Source of the DNA: Kistimonas asteriae | GTDB lineage: Bacteria; Pseudomonadota; Gammaproteobacteria; Pseudomonadales; Endozoicomonadaceae | Direction: 5' to 3' | Assembly (NCBI RefSeq): GCF_018263925.1 | Contig: NZ_JAEVHF010000002.1 | Location: forward strand, 1-64,000 | DNA length: 64,000 nucleotides | Shown here: piece after piece, positions 16,859 to 26,879 of the stretch | How positions within the stretch are numbered: position 1 is the stretch's first letter | How the letters are laid out: each line of letters opens with the position of its first letter | Translations under genes and position numbers: made by a program | The notes under the pieces: generated by a model | What the model was told of the DNA's origin: nothing | Databases searched by the model: none | Seen by the model: the letters and a program-made list of their open reading frames with translations, nothing else

Positions 16859-18928
16859 ATGAAAGGCAAAGCAAAAGCAGCAAGCGGATCGCAGACAAAC
16901 GGTGTCATCCTGACCCTGTTTGTTGTGTTGTTCCTGTCACTGGTTGCGATGATTGGGGCGTTCTGGCTGATCAACAAGCAGTCGACGCAGGACAAGGAAT
17001 ACATCGCTCACGCGGGTGAATTGCGGGTTCTGTCGCAGCAGATAGCGAAGAACGCGACGGAAGCTGTATCGGGTAAATCCGAGGCCTTCCCGTTGCTCAA
17101 GCGGGCGCGGGATGAGTTCCAGCGACGTTACAACTATCTGCAGTCTGGCGATCCATCCATGGGCCTGCCTGCTGCTGGCGGACAGTCTCCCGTGGTTGCT
17201 GAACAGATGCAGGGCGTGACCACGACCTGGAACCGTGTCCGGCAGAATACCGACAACATTCTGGAAAGCCAGGAAACGGTACTTTCACTCCATGACGTTG
17301 CTGCCACCCTGGCAGAAACCATTCCCCAGCTCCAGGTGGAATACGATGAAGTGGTGGAAATCCTGCTGGAAACCGAAGCGCCGGCTGAGCAGATTTCCGT
17401 GGCCCAGCGTCAGCCCTGGTTGGCAGAGCGTATCGTTCGAAGCGTCAGCAAGGTACTTGAAGGTGGCGAGGATTCCGTGATGGCGGCCGACAGTTTTGGT
17501 CGTGACGCCAAGTTGTTTGGACGGGTTCTGAACGGGATGCTGGAAGGCAACATCGCCATGAATATTTCTCAGGTGGAAGATGAAGAAGCCATCGACCGTC
17601 TAGTGGAAATTGCCGATCTGTTTGAATTCGTTTCGGGCTCGGTGGATGAGATTCTGGAAACCTCGCCGGAACTGTTCCTGGTACGTGAAGCCTCCGACCA
17701 GATCTTTGTGAATTCACAGCAGCTGCTGAAAAATACCTCAGACCTGGCCATGACATTCGAGCATCTGGCTGATCAGCGCTCAGTGATTCAGGGTAATGAG
17801 CTGACCGTTGCAGCCCCCGGTCTTATAGCACTGGGCGCAATCCTGTTGATTGGTCTGGTCATGGTGGGTGGTACCCGCCGTCGTCTGGCTGAAACCGCTG
17901 CCAGTAATGAAGCGAACCAGGCCGCGATCCTGCGACTGCTGGACGAACTGGCTGATCTGGCCGATGGTGACCTGACTGTTACCGCGACCGTAACCGAAGA
18001 TTTCACTGGCGCGATTGCCGACTCCATTAACTTCTCCATCGAACAGCTCCGGGCGTTGGTTAACACCATCAACGACACCGCTGTGCAGGTTGCCAGCGCG
18101 GCGGATGAAACCCAGACCACGGCGAAACACCTGGCCGAGGCGGCGGAACACCAGGCGCAGGAGATTGCCGGTGCCTCCGCGGCGATCAATGAGATGGCGG
18201 TTTCCATCGATCAGGTATCTGCCAACTCTTCTGAATCCGCAGCGGTTGCTGAGCGGTCGGTTGACCTGGCCAACAAGGGTAACGAGTTGGTACAGAACAC
18301 CATCTCGGGCATGGATACCATCCGTGAGCAGATTCAGGATACCTCGAAGCGTATCAAGCGACTGGGTGAATCCTCTCAGGAGATCGGTGATATCGTTTCC
18401 CTGATCAACGACATTGCGGATCAGACCAACATTCTGGCACTGAATGCGGCGATCCAGGCTTCCATGGCCGGTGAAGCAGGCCGGGGCTTCGCGGTGGTTG
18501 CGGACGAAGTTCAGCGTCTGGCGGAACGGGCATCTGCGGCAACCAAGCAGATTGAAGGCCTGGTTAAAACCATCCAGACCGACACTAACGAAGCCGTTAT
18601 CTCCATGGAACAGACCACCTCGGAAGTTGTGCGGGGTGCAGGTCTGGCCCAGGATGCCGGTGTGGCGCTGGAAGATATCGAGCAGGTTTCCAACAGTCTC
18701 TCGACCCTGATCCAGAACATCTCCAACGCAGCACGGCAGCAGTCGTCTTCTGCGGGTCATATTTCCAATACGATGAACGTTATCCAGGAGATCACGTCCC
18801 AGACATCGGCCGGTACCAATGCGACCGCACGGTCCATCGGTAACCTGGCGAATATGGCCAGTGGCATGCGGCAGTCGGTGGCGGGCTTCAAGCTCCCGGA
18901 GTCGCCGGTTGATTCGTTGGAATCCTGA
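16859..18928 (+). CDS. pilJ: Methyl-accepting chemotaxis receptor PilJ
   Basis: The 689-residue receptor has a first membrane helix near 17-41 (LFVVLFLSLVAMIGAFWLI). Two periplasmic PilJ-type helical modules follow (ELRVLSQQIAKNATEA; SPELFLVREASDQIF), then a second helix near 318-340 (LIALGAILLIGLVMVGG) and a HAMP-like linker. The cytoplasmic signalling domain has a tip of DIADQTNILALNAAIQAS followed by AGRGFAVVADEVQRLAER. PilJ is the sensor of the Pil-Chp pathway; in Pseudomonas it monitors pilin and surface contact. The Gln/Glu-rich helices contain likely methylation sites for PilK and ChpB. Confidence 0.97.
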   Translation: MKGKAKAASGSQTNGVILTLFVVLFLSLVAMIGAFWLINKQSTQDKEYIAHAGELRVLSQQIAKNATEAVSGKSEAFPLLKRARDEFQRRYNYLQSGDPSMGLPAAGGQSPVVAEQMQGVTTTWNRVRQNTDNILESQETVLSLHDVAATLAETIPQLQVEYDEVVEILLETEAPAEQISVAQRQPWLAERIVRSVSKVLEGGEDSVMAADSFGRDAKLFGRVLNGMLEGNIAMNISQVEDEEAIDRLVEIADLFEFVSGSVDEILETSPELFLVREASDQIFVNSQQLLKNTSDLAMTFEHLADQRSVIQGNELTVAAPGLIALGAILLIGLVMVGGTRRRLAETAASNEANQAAILRLLDELADLADGDLTVTATVTEDFTGAIADSINFSIEQLRALVNTINDTAVQVASAADETQTTAKHLAEAAEHQAQEIAGASAAINEMAVSIDQVSANSSESAAVAERSVDLANKGNELVQNTISGMDTIREQIQDTSKRIKRLGESSQEIGDIVSLINDIADQTNILALNAAIQASMAGEAGRGFAVVADEVQRLAERASAATKQIEGLVKTIQTDTNEAVISMEQTTSEVVRGAGLAQDAGVALEDIEQVSNSLSTLIQNISNAARQQSSSAGHISNTMNVIQEITSQTSAGTNATARSIGNLANMASGMRQSVAGFKLPESPVDSLES

Positions 18929-18953
18929 GCGCATGACGCCGGAGTAGCATGAT

Positions 18954-19805
18954 ATGTCCATGCCCCGCTGGTCAGTGCAGCCCGTGCCGGAAATGACGCC
19001 GGAACAGTACGACAAATGGCAGAATCTGCTTGAAGGACGTACCGGTAACCATATCAGCTGGCAGCATCGCTCCATCCTGCAGGCCAATCTGGCCGGCCGG
19101 ATGCGCGAGCTTGGGTTGAGCGATTACGACACCTACTACGAGCGGGTCACGGCGGCTGACGGTTCCCTGGAATGGACGACATTGGTTGAACGGTTGACGG
19201 TGCATGAAACCCGCTTTTTCAGACACCCTCCGTCGTTTGACTTGATGACGTCCTTTCTGGAACAGCGTATTGCTGAAAAGCAACAGTCAGGCCTTGAGTT
19301 GTGGAGCGTAGGTTGCTCCACCGGTGAGGAAACCTGGTCGCTGGCCATGACGGTCTGTCAGCTGTTGCGCCAAAGCAAACAGGTGATTCGCTATAGCGTA
19401 ACGGGCACGGATATCAGCCTCAAGGCGCTGGCACAGGCGCGACAGGGGGAATATGCCCGGCGGCGTCTGGGGGATCTCTCACCAGAATTACAGCAACGTT
19501 ATTTCGAAGAATGTGCGGGAAGTACCCTGAGAATAGCGCCCCTGCTGCGTGAGCGTGTCTGCTTCACCCGCGTCAATGTGCTGGATCTGGAGCGGGCACC
19601 CATGCGCAATATGGACGTCATTTGTTGCCAGAACCTGCTGATCTATTTCAGGCCCTGGCGTCGGCGGATCATTCTTGGGCAGCTGGCGGAGCGGCTGGCG
19701 CCCGGCGGGCTTCTGGTTCTGGGGCCGGGTGAAATCACAGACTGGACGCATCCGGATCTGCAACAGGTCAACAATGATCAGGTACTGGCTTTTTATCGCC
19801 TGTGA
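18954..19805 (+). CDS. pilK: CheR-type receptor methyltransferase PilK
   Basis: The 283-residue SAM-dependent glutamate methyltransferase has the CheR N-terminal helical domain (HISWQHRSILQANLAGRMRELGL) and LTVHETRFFRHPPSFDLM. SAM motif I is LWSVGCSTGEETWSLAMTV, followed by TGTDISLKALAQARQGEY and CCQNLLIYFRP. It should methylate PilJ for adaptation. The start is ATG 18954; ATG 18960 is an alternative. It lies between pilJ and chpA as in Pseudomonas. Confidence 0.95.
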   Translation: MSMPRWSVQPVPEMTPEQYDKWQNLLEGRTGNHISWQHRSILQANLAGRMRELGLSDYDTYYERVTAADGSLEWTTLVERLTVHETRFFRHPPSFDLMTSFLEQRIAEKQQSGLELWSVGCSTGEETWSLAMTVCQLLRQSKQVIRYSVTGTDISLKALAQARQGEYARRRLGDLSPELQQRYFEECAGSTLRIAPLLRERVCFTRVNVLDLERAPMRNMDVICCQNLLIYFRPWRRRIILGQLAERLAPGGLLVLGPGEITDWTHPDLQQVNNDQVLAFYRL

Positions 19806-19875
19806 CCAGCCAAGGCTGGTGTGACCTGCAGTAAATAACTTAGGTGCAGCAAGGCTGCAACCAACGGGAGACATT

Positions 19876-22800
19876 ATGGGGGATCACCACGATTACGTCG
19901 CCCTCGACTGGGTGAAAGGTGAGATCAGTGACACCCTGACACAGGCGCGTCAGTCGCTGGAAGCGTATGTCGACAGTGTGCAGTCTGGCGAACAGGATGA
20001 TACCCGACTGCGTTTCTGCCTGAACTATATCCATCAGGTCCATGGCACGTTGACCATGGTGGAGTTCTATGGCGCGGCCCTGTTGGCGGAAGAAATGGAA
20101 GCGCTCACCCGCGCCCTGCTGGACGGCTCGGTCGCGAACCGGGATGAGGCGCTGGAAGTGCTGATGCAGTCCATCCTGCAGATTCCCCCCTATCTTGAAC
20201 AGGTCTACCGTGGTCGACGGGATCTGCCGGTGGTGGTCATGCCGGTGCTGAATGATCTTCGGGCGGCCCGAGGTGAGAACCTGCTGTCTGAGACATCCCT
20301 GTTCACCCCTCACCTGGGCTCTCCTGTACCGGCAGTGATCGGTGATCAGCTTAAACCGTTCAGAAACCCCAAGCTGTCGGCTTTCCTGAAAAAATTGCGT
20401 CAGATGTACCAGATGGCGCTGGTCGGCTACATCAAGGGACTCAAAACCGAGGAGAACCTTGGGTATCTCCTGAAGGTCTCTGAGCGTCTTAAGACGTTGC
20501 TGGAAGGGACACCGGCTGGTTTGTTGTGGCCTGTTGTGTCTGCGTTGCTGGAAGGTCTCGCGACCGGTGGCTGCAAAAACACCTCAACGGTAAGAAATCT
20601 GTTAAGGCAGGTGGATGCAGAAATCCGCTGCCTGATTGAGGAAGGTGAAACCGCGGTAAACCGGACGGTGCCCGAAGATTTACTGAAAAACCTGCTGTAC
20701 TACGTGGCCCGTTCAACCGATAAGGGGCCGCTGACGGAAGCGATCCAGTCGCAGTATCGGCTCAATGACGCTTTGCCGGATGAGAATACGGTGTCACTGG
20801 AACGTCAACGGCTACATGGGCCGGATAACGCTGCGATGTCATCGGTGATCAAGGCGGTGTCCGATGAACTGATGTCAGTCAAGGATGCTCTGGATCTATA
20901 CGTCCGCAGCCCGGGTAATGACCGGGAACTGGTGAAAGCACAATTGCCGGTGCTCAGTCAGGTAGCGGATACCATGGGCGTTCTGGGTCTGGGCATTCCC
21001 CGTAAGGTGATCCAGGACCAGGTCGATATCCTGAGCCGCATGGTGAATGAGGATCGCTATGACGGCAACGTCCTGATGGATGTGGCAGGGAGCCTGCTCT
21101 ACGCAGAAGCGACCCTGGCTGGCATGACGCAGGAAAAACCGGCGACAGTCAGCACATCCAATGTGCCGGAAGCGGATCTTGCCAGTGCTCACCAGGCGGT
21201 CATCCAGGAGGCGCGCAGCGGACTGGAACAGGCGAAAGACGCCATTGTCGATTATATCGCCTCGCAGTGGGATACCCGCTGCCTGGCGCCAGTGCCCGAC
21301 GTACTGGCCAGTGTTCGCGGTGGTCTGGCTATGATTCCGCTGGAGCGTGCCGCGCAGCAGGTGGCAGCGGCGTCGCAGTATGTGGAACAGGAGCTGCTGA
21401 GTGGTCGTGCAGAACCGGCCTGGCAGTCGCTGGATACACTGGCAGACGCCATTGCCGGGGTGGAGTATTACCTTGAACGTCTCCTGGATGATCAGCAGAG
21501 CCAGGGAGACGTTATTCTGGATGTTGTGGATGAGAGCCTGAATCGATTGGGTTACCGTCCAGATAATGCGTCGACGGAAGTACCGTCCGACGAGATTATC
21601 GAAGAGATTGTACTGGCTTCTTATGAGCCTTTAGCGGTTTCGCCTGAGTCGGTCGATAGTGCAACGTCAGAGCAGACCGACGACCTCATCGATGACGACC
21701 TGCTGGAAGTCTTCATAGAGGAAGCCCAGGAGGTCCGTGAAACACTGGCCGAATACTTCCCACGCTGGCAAGCGGATCGTACTGATGCGGATTCACTGGC
21801 AGAGTTCCGGCGGGGTTTCCATACACTGAAAGGCAGTGGTCGTATGGTGGGCGCCACGGTTGTCGGTGAACTGGCCTGGAGCATTGAAAACATGCTCAAC
21901 AAAGTCATCGATGGTTCCATTGATCCCACTGATGCGCAGGTTTCACTGGTTGATCGAGTGATTGCGCTGCTTCCCTCGATGATGGCTGCTTTCGCAGAAA
22001 AACGACAGTGGTTATCACCGGATATTCAGTCCTTGATGGATGAAGCGGACTGTTATGCCCGCGGAGAAAGCTGGACACCCATCGAACTACCCCCCACTGT
22101 TCCTGAGACTCAGGCTGTCGATGATAGCGCAGCTGAGCAAGCGGAATCGGAAGCGGATCTGCTGGATATCTTCCGCAAGGAAGCCGTGGTTCATCTTCAG
22201 GTTATTAATGATTTTATTGCTGAATCCAATGAGCGGCAGGTTGCCCTGGATATCAGTGATGCGCTGCAGCGATCACTGCATACCCTGAAGGGGAGCGCCA
22301 GCATGGCCGGTATCACGCCGGTGGCAGAGGTAGTGACACCGCTGGAGAAAATGATCAAGGCATTCCAGGCACACAACATCGTTGCCGATGAGCCTGTGCT
22401 GGCCTTGCTGAATCATGGCGGCCTGTTGATACAGGATGGTCTGGATCAGCTGGATCAGCTGGATCAGCTGGATGCCAACCCGCTGTCGGCATTGGCTGGG
22501 GCGAATGAACTCCTTAAGGAAATACAGCTGCTGCAGTCTGAGCGGTTAGCGGATATTGATGAGAAAGAACAGACTTCTGGTCCTCGCCAGGAACCAAAGT
22601 CCGTTGCCCTGTTTCTGGCCGAAGGGGTCGACCTGCTGCTGGAGGCCAATGACACGCTGGTCCACTGGAATCATCAGCAGGATACAGAGACTGCCCAGGC
22701 GCTGCTCAATGCCTTGATTACGGTGAGTGATAGCGCGAAACGGGTGGATATTGAACCACTGGCGACATTGGCAGACAGCCTCATTGAACTCTATCAGCGT

Positions 22801-25800
22801 ATTCTGCAACGCCAGATTACGATGGATGATGACCTGGTGCAGCTGTTACGGGATAGCCATGAGCACCTGATTGCGATGATGGATCAGCTGGCGGCTCAAC
22901 AGACACCTACCGGTTCTCAGCCGCTGTTGGATCGGATTACAGTCCTGCTGCAGGATAGTGCGTCGATGGCTTCAGATGATGAGGCTAACGACAACACCGC
23001 TTCTGCTGAGACCGTTGAAAAGAGCGATACCGCGTCGGATGACATGGATCAGGAGCTGATTGCCCTGTTCCTGGATGAGGCAACGGACATCCTCGATGAG
23101 GCGTCACGTGACCTTTACCGTTGGCTGGAATATCCAGACGACCAGAGCTGCCTGCAGGCACTCCAGCGCCACCTCCACACCTTGAAGGGCGGTGCGCGAA
23201 TGGCGGGTGTCACCGCCATCGGTGATCTGGGTCATGAACTGGAATATCTCTATGAAGACCTGAGTAAAGCGCGGCTTTCTGCTTCACAGGAGCTGATCAA
23301 CCTTCTGTTGCGCACCCATGACACTCTGGATGAAATGCTCAGCCAGCTGCGTTCTAACAACGTGTGTCGTTCGGCAGAAGACCTGCGCATCCTGATTCAT
23401 GAATTCAGGGGCGGTAAGACCGATGATGATATTCCAACAAAAGAGGCGCAGGAGAATAGCCAGCTATTAGCTCCCGAGCCTGTATCTGTTGCACTGCCTG
23501 ATGGGCTGGATCCGGAAATGGCCGGTATCTTCCTGGAAGAGGCGACGGATCTGCTGGAGCAGATAGAAGAGCAGGTGGCTGCCTGGCAGTCAGATACCGC
23601 CAACATGATGCCGGCAGAAGAGCTGATGCGGGCGCTCCATACCCTCAAGGGTAGCGCCCGAATGGCCGGGCTGGGTGATTTGGGTGATGCCAGTCATCAG
23701 ATGGAAGTAGTAGTTGAAGGGCTGCAGCAGAAAGGGAGTATCAGTAAGGATGAAATTCGTGGACTGAGCACTGATGCTGAACAGTTGCAGCGCCTGGTTG
23801 AGGGTGTTGCATCAAGCTTTGGACAGTCTGATGAATCGGTTGCTACCGCACAGGTACCGGAAGTATCAGAAACGCCTGATCCGGTTGAACCGAATCGGAA
23901 AATTGCGGATGTCCTCTCATTCCCGCAGCCTGATGATAATCAAGTGCCGTTCATCAAAGCGCCGGCTTTTCTTTCATCAGGACAAGCTGCAGGTAATAAC
24001 GCGGTTGAAGTGTCCGCCCGTGAAATGGTGCGTGTACCTGCGGAACTGCTCGAACAGCTGGTTAACCTGGCCGGTGAAACCAGTATCAGCCGGGCACGGA
24101 TAGAGCAGCAGATCAGCGACTTCAGCTATACCCTTCAGGAAATGCACGACACCATCGAGCGTCTGCGGGAGCAGCTGCGGCGTCTGGATATTGAAACCCA
24201 GAGCCAGATTCTCTCCCGCCATGAAGGGGAACTGGCAGACCATCCTGAGTTTGATCCTCTGGAAATGGACCAGTATTCCGAATTGACCCAGCTGTCGCGC
24301 TCGCTGGTGGAATCGGCGACGGACTTGATGGATCTCAAGGATGCACTGGCAGACCGTAACCGGGATTCCGAAACCCTGATTACGCAGCAGGCCCGGATCA
24401 ATACCGAGTTGCAGGAAGGGTTGATGCGGACCCGCATGGTGCCCTTCTCCCGCCTGCTGCCGCGTTTACGCCGGATTGTCAGGCAGGTGTCGTCAGAACT
24501 GGGTAAGGATGTGGAGCTCAAGGTAGAAAATGCTGAGGGCGAAATGGACCGGAGCGTCATGGAGCGGATGCTGGCGCCGCTGGAGCATATGCTCAGGAAT
24601 GCGGTCGACCACGGTATTGAAAGTGCGGAGGCGCGAACCCGCAAGGGCAAGCCCTCCACCGGCCAGATCAGCCTGGTGTTCGGCCGTGAAGGTGGCGATA
24701 TTGTTCTGAGCCTCCGTGATGACGGTAAAGGACTGAACCCCGACGCCATTAGGGAGAAAGCGCTGGCGCGAGGCCTGCTGGCATCAGGCGCGGATGTCAG
24801 TGATGCTGACGTCACCCGACTGATTCTTGAACCCGGTTTCAGTACGGCGGAGAAAGTTACCCAGATATCCGGTCGTGGTGTCGGTCTGGATGTGGTGAAC
24901 AGTGAGCTTAAGCAGCTCGGTGGTCGTCTGGATATTCATTCTGATCAGGATGCCGGTACCACGTTTGATGTTCGGCTGCCCTTTACCCTGTCCGTCAACC
25001 GGGCGTTGATGGTGAATCAGGGGGAAGAGGTGTATGCCGTCCCACTCAATACCATTGAGGGTATAGTGCGTGTCAGTCCGAAAGACTTGCAGACCGGTTA
25101 TGACAGCGGCCTGTTCGAGTATGCCGGGCGTAGCTACCGACTCCATTATCTCGGCGAAATGTTCGGCAAAGGCCAACCCCTTCTGGCGCAGATGACGCAG
25201 GATGTTCCGGTGTTGCTGGTCCATTCCGGTGATACCAGTGTTGCCTTGCAGATCGACGGCCTGTCAGCCAGCCGGGAAATCGTCGTGAAAAGCCTGGGTC
25301 CGCAGTTTGCGAAGTTACCGGGCATTTCCGGCGCGACGATTCTTGGGGATGGTCGGGTCGTGATCATTCTGGATGTTGCGGCGCTGGCGCTCAGGATGCT
25401 GGCGCGTACGACTACGGCTGAACCTCAGGCTGAGCCTGTCGCTGCACCGGAAAGCCATGATGAGAAGGCACTGATCATGGTGGTGGATGACTCGGTTACC
25501 GTCCGTAAGGTCACCACCCGCCTGCTGGGTCGGCATGGTTACGACACACTGGTGGCACGGGACGGTGTGGAAGCCATGGCCCTGCTACAGGACCAGCGGC
25601 CTGACCTGATTCTGCTCGATATCGAAATGCCGAGAATGGATGGCTTTGAGGTCGCCACCGCGGTGCGGAATGATCCTGCATTGTCGGGTATACCGATCAT
25701 CATGATTACGTCCAGAACCGGCACCAAGCACCGTCAGCGTGCCATGGAAATCGGTGTCAACGATTACATGGGCAAGCCGTTCCAGGAAGGGCCGTTGCTG

Positions 25801-25836
25801 GAAGCCATCGAGGGGCTGGTCAGTGTCTATGGCTGA
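19876..25836 (+). CDS. chpA: Hybrid histidine kinase ChpA of the Pil-Chp system
   Basis: The 1986-residue CheA-type kinase has many phosphotransfer modules. Canonical Hpt His residues are at about 649, 802, 1101 and 1255 (HTLKGS or HTLKGG), with a divergent one at His53. By my alignment Ser361, Ala478 and Ile948 occupy the acceptor place in three more modules. After a linker come the CheA dimerisation region (ELLEQLVNLAGETSISRARI), the ATPase with N box HMLRNAVDHG (Asn1575) and DDGKGLNPDA, then ISGRGVGLDVVN. A CheW domain and a C-terminal receiver with Asp1915 in LILLDIEMPRMDGFE complete it. It is shorter than the roughly 2470-residue P. aeruginosa protein. It phosphorylates PilG and PilH. 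The stop overlaps chpB by 8 bases. Confidence 0.97.
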   Translation: MGDHHDYVALDWVKGEISDTLTQARQSLEAYVDSVQSGEQDDTRLRFCLNYIHQVHGTLTMVEFYGAALLAEEMEALTRALLDGSVANRDEALEVLMQSILQIPPYLEQVYRGRRDLPVVVMPVLNDLRAARGENLLSETSLFTPHLGSPVPAVIGDQLKPFRNPKLSAFLKKLRQMYQMALVGYIKGLKTEENLGYLLKVSERLKTLLEGTPAGLLWPVVSALLEGLATGGCKNTSTVRNLLRQVDAEIRCLIEEGETAVNRTVPEDLLKNLLYYVARSTDKGPLTEAIQSQYRLNDALPDENTVSLERQRLHGPDNAAMSSVIKAVSDELMSVKDALDLYVRSPGNDRELVKAQLPVLSQVADTMGVLGLGIPRKVIQDQVDILSRMVNEDRYDGNVLMDVAGSLLYAEATLAGMTQEKPATVSTSNVPEADLASAHQAVIQEARSGLEQAKDAIVDYIASQWDTRCLAPVPDVLASVRGGLAMIPLERAAQQVAAASQYVEQELLSGRAEPAWQSLDTLADAIAGVEYYLERLLDDQQSQGDVILDVVDESLNRLGYRPDNASTEVPSDEIIEEIVLASYEPLAVSPESVDSATSEQTDDLIDDDLLEVFIEEAQEVRETLAEYFPRWQADRTDADSLAEFRRGFHTLKGSGRMVGATVVGELAWSIENMLNKVIDGSIDPTDAQVSLVDRVIALLPSMMAAFAEKRQWLSPDIQSLMDEADCYARGESWTPIELPPTVPETQAVDDSAAEQAESEADLLDIFRKEAVVHLQVINDFIAESNERQVALDISDALQRSLHTLKGSASMAGITPVAEVVTPLEKMIKAFQAHNIVADEPVLALLNHGGLLIQDGLDQLDQLDQLDANPLSALAGANELLKEIQLLQSERLADIDEKEQTSGPRQEPKSVALFLAEGVDLLLEANDTLVHWNHQQDTETAQALLNALITVSDSAKRVDIEPLATLADSLIELYQRILQRQITMDDDLVQLLRDSHEHLIAMMDQLAAQQTPTGSQPLLDRITVLLQDSASMASDDEANDNTASAETVEKSDTASDDMDQELIALFLDEATDILDEASRDLYRWLEYPDDQSCLQALQRHLHTLKGGARMAGVTAIGDLGHELEYLYEDLSKARLSASQELINLLLRTHDTLDEMLSQLRSNNVCRSAEDLRILIHEFRGGKTDDDIPTKEAQENSQLLAPEPVSVALPDGLDPEMAGIFLEEATDLLEQIEEQVAAWQSDTANMMPAEELMRALHTLKGSARMAGLGDLGDASHQMEVVVEGLQQKGSISKDEIRGLSTDAEQLQRLVEGVASSFGQSDESVATAQVPEVSETPDPVEPNRKIADVLSFPQPDDNQVPFIKAPAFLSSGQAAGNNAVEVSAREMVRVPAELLEQLVNLAGETSISRARIEQQISDFSYTLQEMHDTIERLREQLRRLDIETQSQILSRHEGELADHPEFDPLEMDQYSELTQLSRSLVESATDLMDLKDALADRNRDSETLITQQARINTELQEGLMRTRMVPFSRLLPRLRRIVRQVSSELGKDVELKVENAEGEMDRSVMERMLAPLEHMLRNAVDHGIESAEARTRKGKPSTGQISLVFGREGGDIVLSLRDDGKGLNPDAIREKALARGLLASGADVSDADVTRLILEPGFSTAEKVTQISGRGVGLDVVNSELKQLGGRLDIHSDQDAGTTFDVRLPFTLSVNRALMVNQGEEVYAVPLNTIEGIVRVSPKDLQTGYDSGLFEYAGRSYRLHYLGEMFGKGQPLLAQMTQDVPVLLVHSGDTSVALQIDGLSASREIVVKSLGPQFAKLPGISGATILGDGRVVIILDVAALALRMLARTTTAEPQAEPVAAPESHDEKALIMVVDDSVTVRKVTTRLLGRHGYDTLVARDGVEAMALLQDQRPDLILLDIEMPRMDGFEVATAVRNDPALSGIPIIMITSRTGTKHRQRAMEIGVNDYMGKPFQEGPLLEAIEGLVSVYG
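22441..22473 (+). repeat. 9-bp tandem repeat inside chpA
   Basis: The unit CTGGATCAG occurs three full times plus six bases, encoding LDQLDQLDQLD between two Hpt modules. Identity between copies is complete, so the linker length may vary between strains in 3-residue steps without a frameshift. Confidence 0.85.
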
Positions 25837-26848
25837 GAGCGGCGGTGTCGGCATTATTGCGGATACGTCGCTGCAGCGGCATGCCATACGCATGTTGCTG
25901 CTGGAAGCGGGGTACCCCGTCATTGCCACACTGGCAACGGAAGGGTGTACAACCGGTGCGCTGGAGGATGCCCGGGTCAGTCTCTGGGTTGTTGATCTGG
26001 AAGATGAGAACAATCGTGAATTCCTGCTGGAATCATTGCCGGATCTCTCCCGGGCGCCTGTGCTTTACGGCCTTGGTAAGGCACCGGCCAGAAACAGTAC
26101 GGACTATTCACGTTGGCAGCGTCGTTTGTTGACGAAGCTGAAAGCCTTGATTCCGGTAACGCCAAAGACAAAAGCGGATCCACCCAAAGGCCAGGGTAAG
26201 GTTTTACCCTGGCCCTTAAAGCCGGTTTCGCGTCAACGCACCCGGCATCGACCGGCTGATGAGGTCTGGGTGCTAGGGGCGTCACTGGGCGGACCGGAAG
26301 CCGTGAAAGTCTTTCTGGACAGCCTGCCTGAAGATTTGCCGGTGGCCTTTATCTATGCCCAGCATATCGACAGGGCGTTTTCCCAGGTACTGGCAGCGAC
26401 GATTGCACGACACAGTTCCTTTGATGTGGTCACTGCGGATGAGGGGCAGCAGCTCCATCAGGGGGAAGTGTTGCTGGCGCCAGTTGAACAGGTCATAGAT
26501 ATTGACGACAACCGGCGTGTTCGGTTGCTCAGCAGGGGATGGAGTGGTCCTTACAGCCCATCTATTGATGAAGTGATGGCGCTGACGCGCCTGGCCTGGC
26601 CGGTCAGTGGTGCGATTATCTTTTCCGGCATGGGAGAGGATGGCCTGGTAGAGGCTGGCAACTATGTGCAGGAAGGGCTTCCCGTCTGGACGCAGAGTCT
26701 GGACAACGCAGTCAGCGAAGTGATGCCGGGGGCAATACAAACCGCCGGTTTCAGCAGTTTTTCCGGCACGCCCGAACAACTGGCGCAGCAGTTGGTGAAC
26801 CGAATCGCTCGCCAGGCAGCAGCAAGGCGGGAAGAATGTCCCGCATAA
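25829..26848 (+). CDS. chpB: CheB-type methylesterase ChpB
   Basis: The protein has 339 residues from ATG 25829, overlapping the chpA end by 8 bases. The N-terminal 85 residues look like a degenerate receiver (VGIIADTSLQRHAIRMLLLEAG). The C-terminal methylesterase domain has catalytic Ser152 in VLGASLGGPEAVK, the His of FIYAQHIDRAFSQVL and the Asp region of IFSGMGEDGLVEAGNY. It removes methyl groups placed on PilJ by PilK. No clear phospho-acceptor Asp context is visible in the receiver-like part, so control by phosphorylation may be absent. An upstream start at 25739 would lie inside chpA and is rejected. Confidence 0.93.
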   Translation: MAESGGVGIIADTSLQRHAIRMLLLEAGYPVIATLATEGCTTGALEDARVSLWVVDLEDENNREFLLESLPDLSRAPVLYGLGKAPARNSTDYSRWQRRLLTKLKALIPVTPKTKADPPKGQGKVLPWPLKPVSRQRTRHRPADEVWVLGASLGGPEAVKVFLDSLPEDLPVAFIYAQHIDRAFSQVLAATIARHSSFDVVTADEGQQLHQGEVLLAPVEQVIDIDDNRRVRLLSRGWSGPYSPSIDEVMALTRLAWPVSGAIIFSGMGEDGLVEAGNYVQEGLPVWTQSLDNAVSEVMPGAIQTAGFSSFSGTPEQLAQQLVNRIARQAAARREECPA

Positions 26849-26879
26849 CTCAGACGACAATAGAAAACAGGACAGGATC

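Noticed and set aside
17780..19087. 435-residue open frame antisense to pilJ/pilK
   Set aside because: It mirrors the codon bias of pilJ and pilK, whose encoded proteins are clearly recognisable. No ribosome site or family motif supports it. Antisense open frames are common in GC-rich genes.
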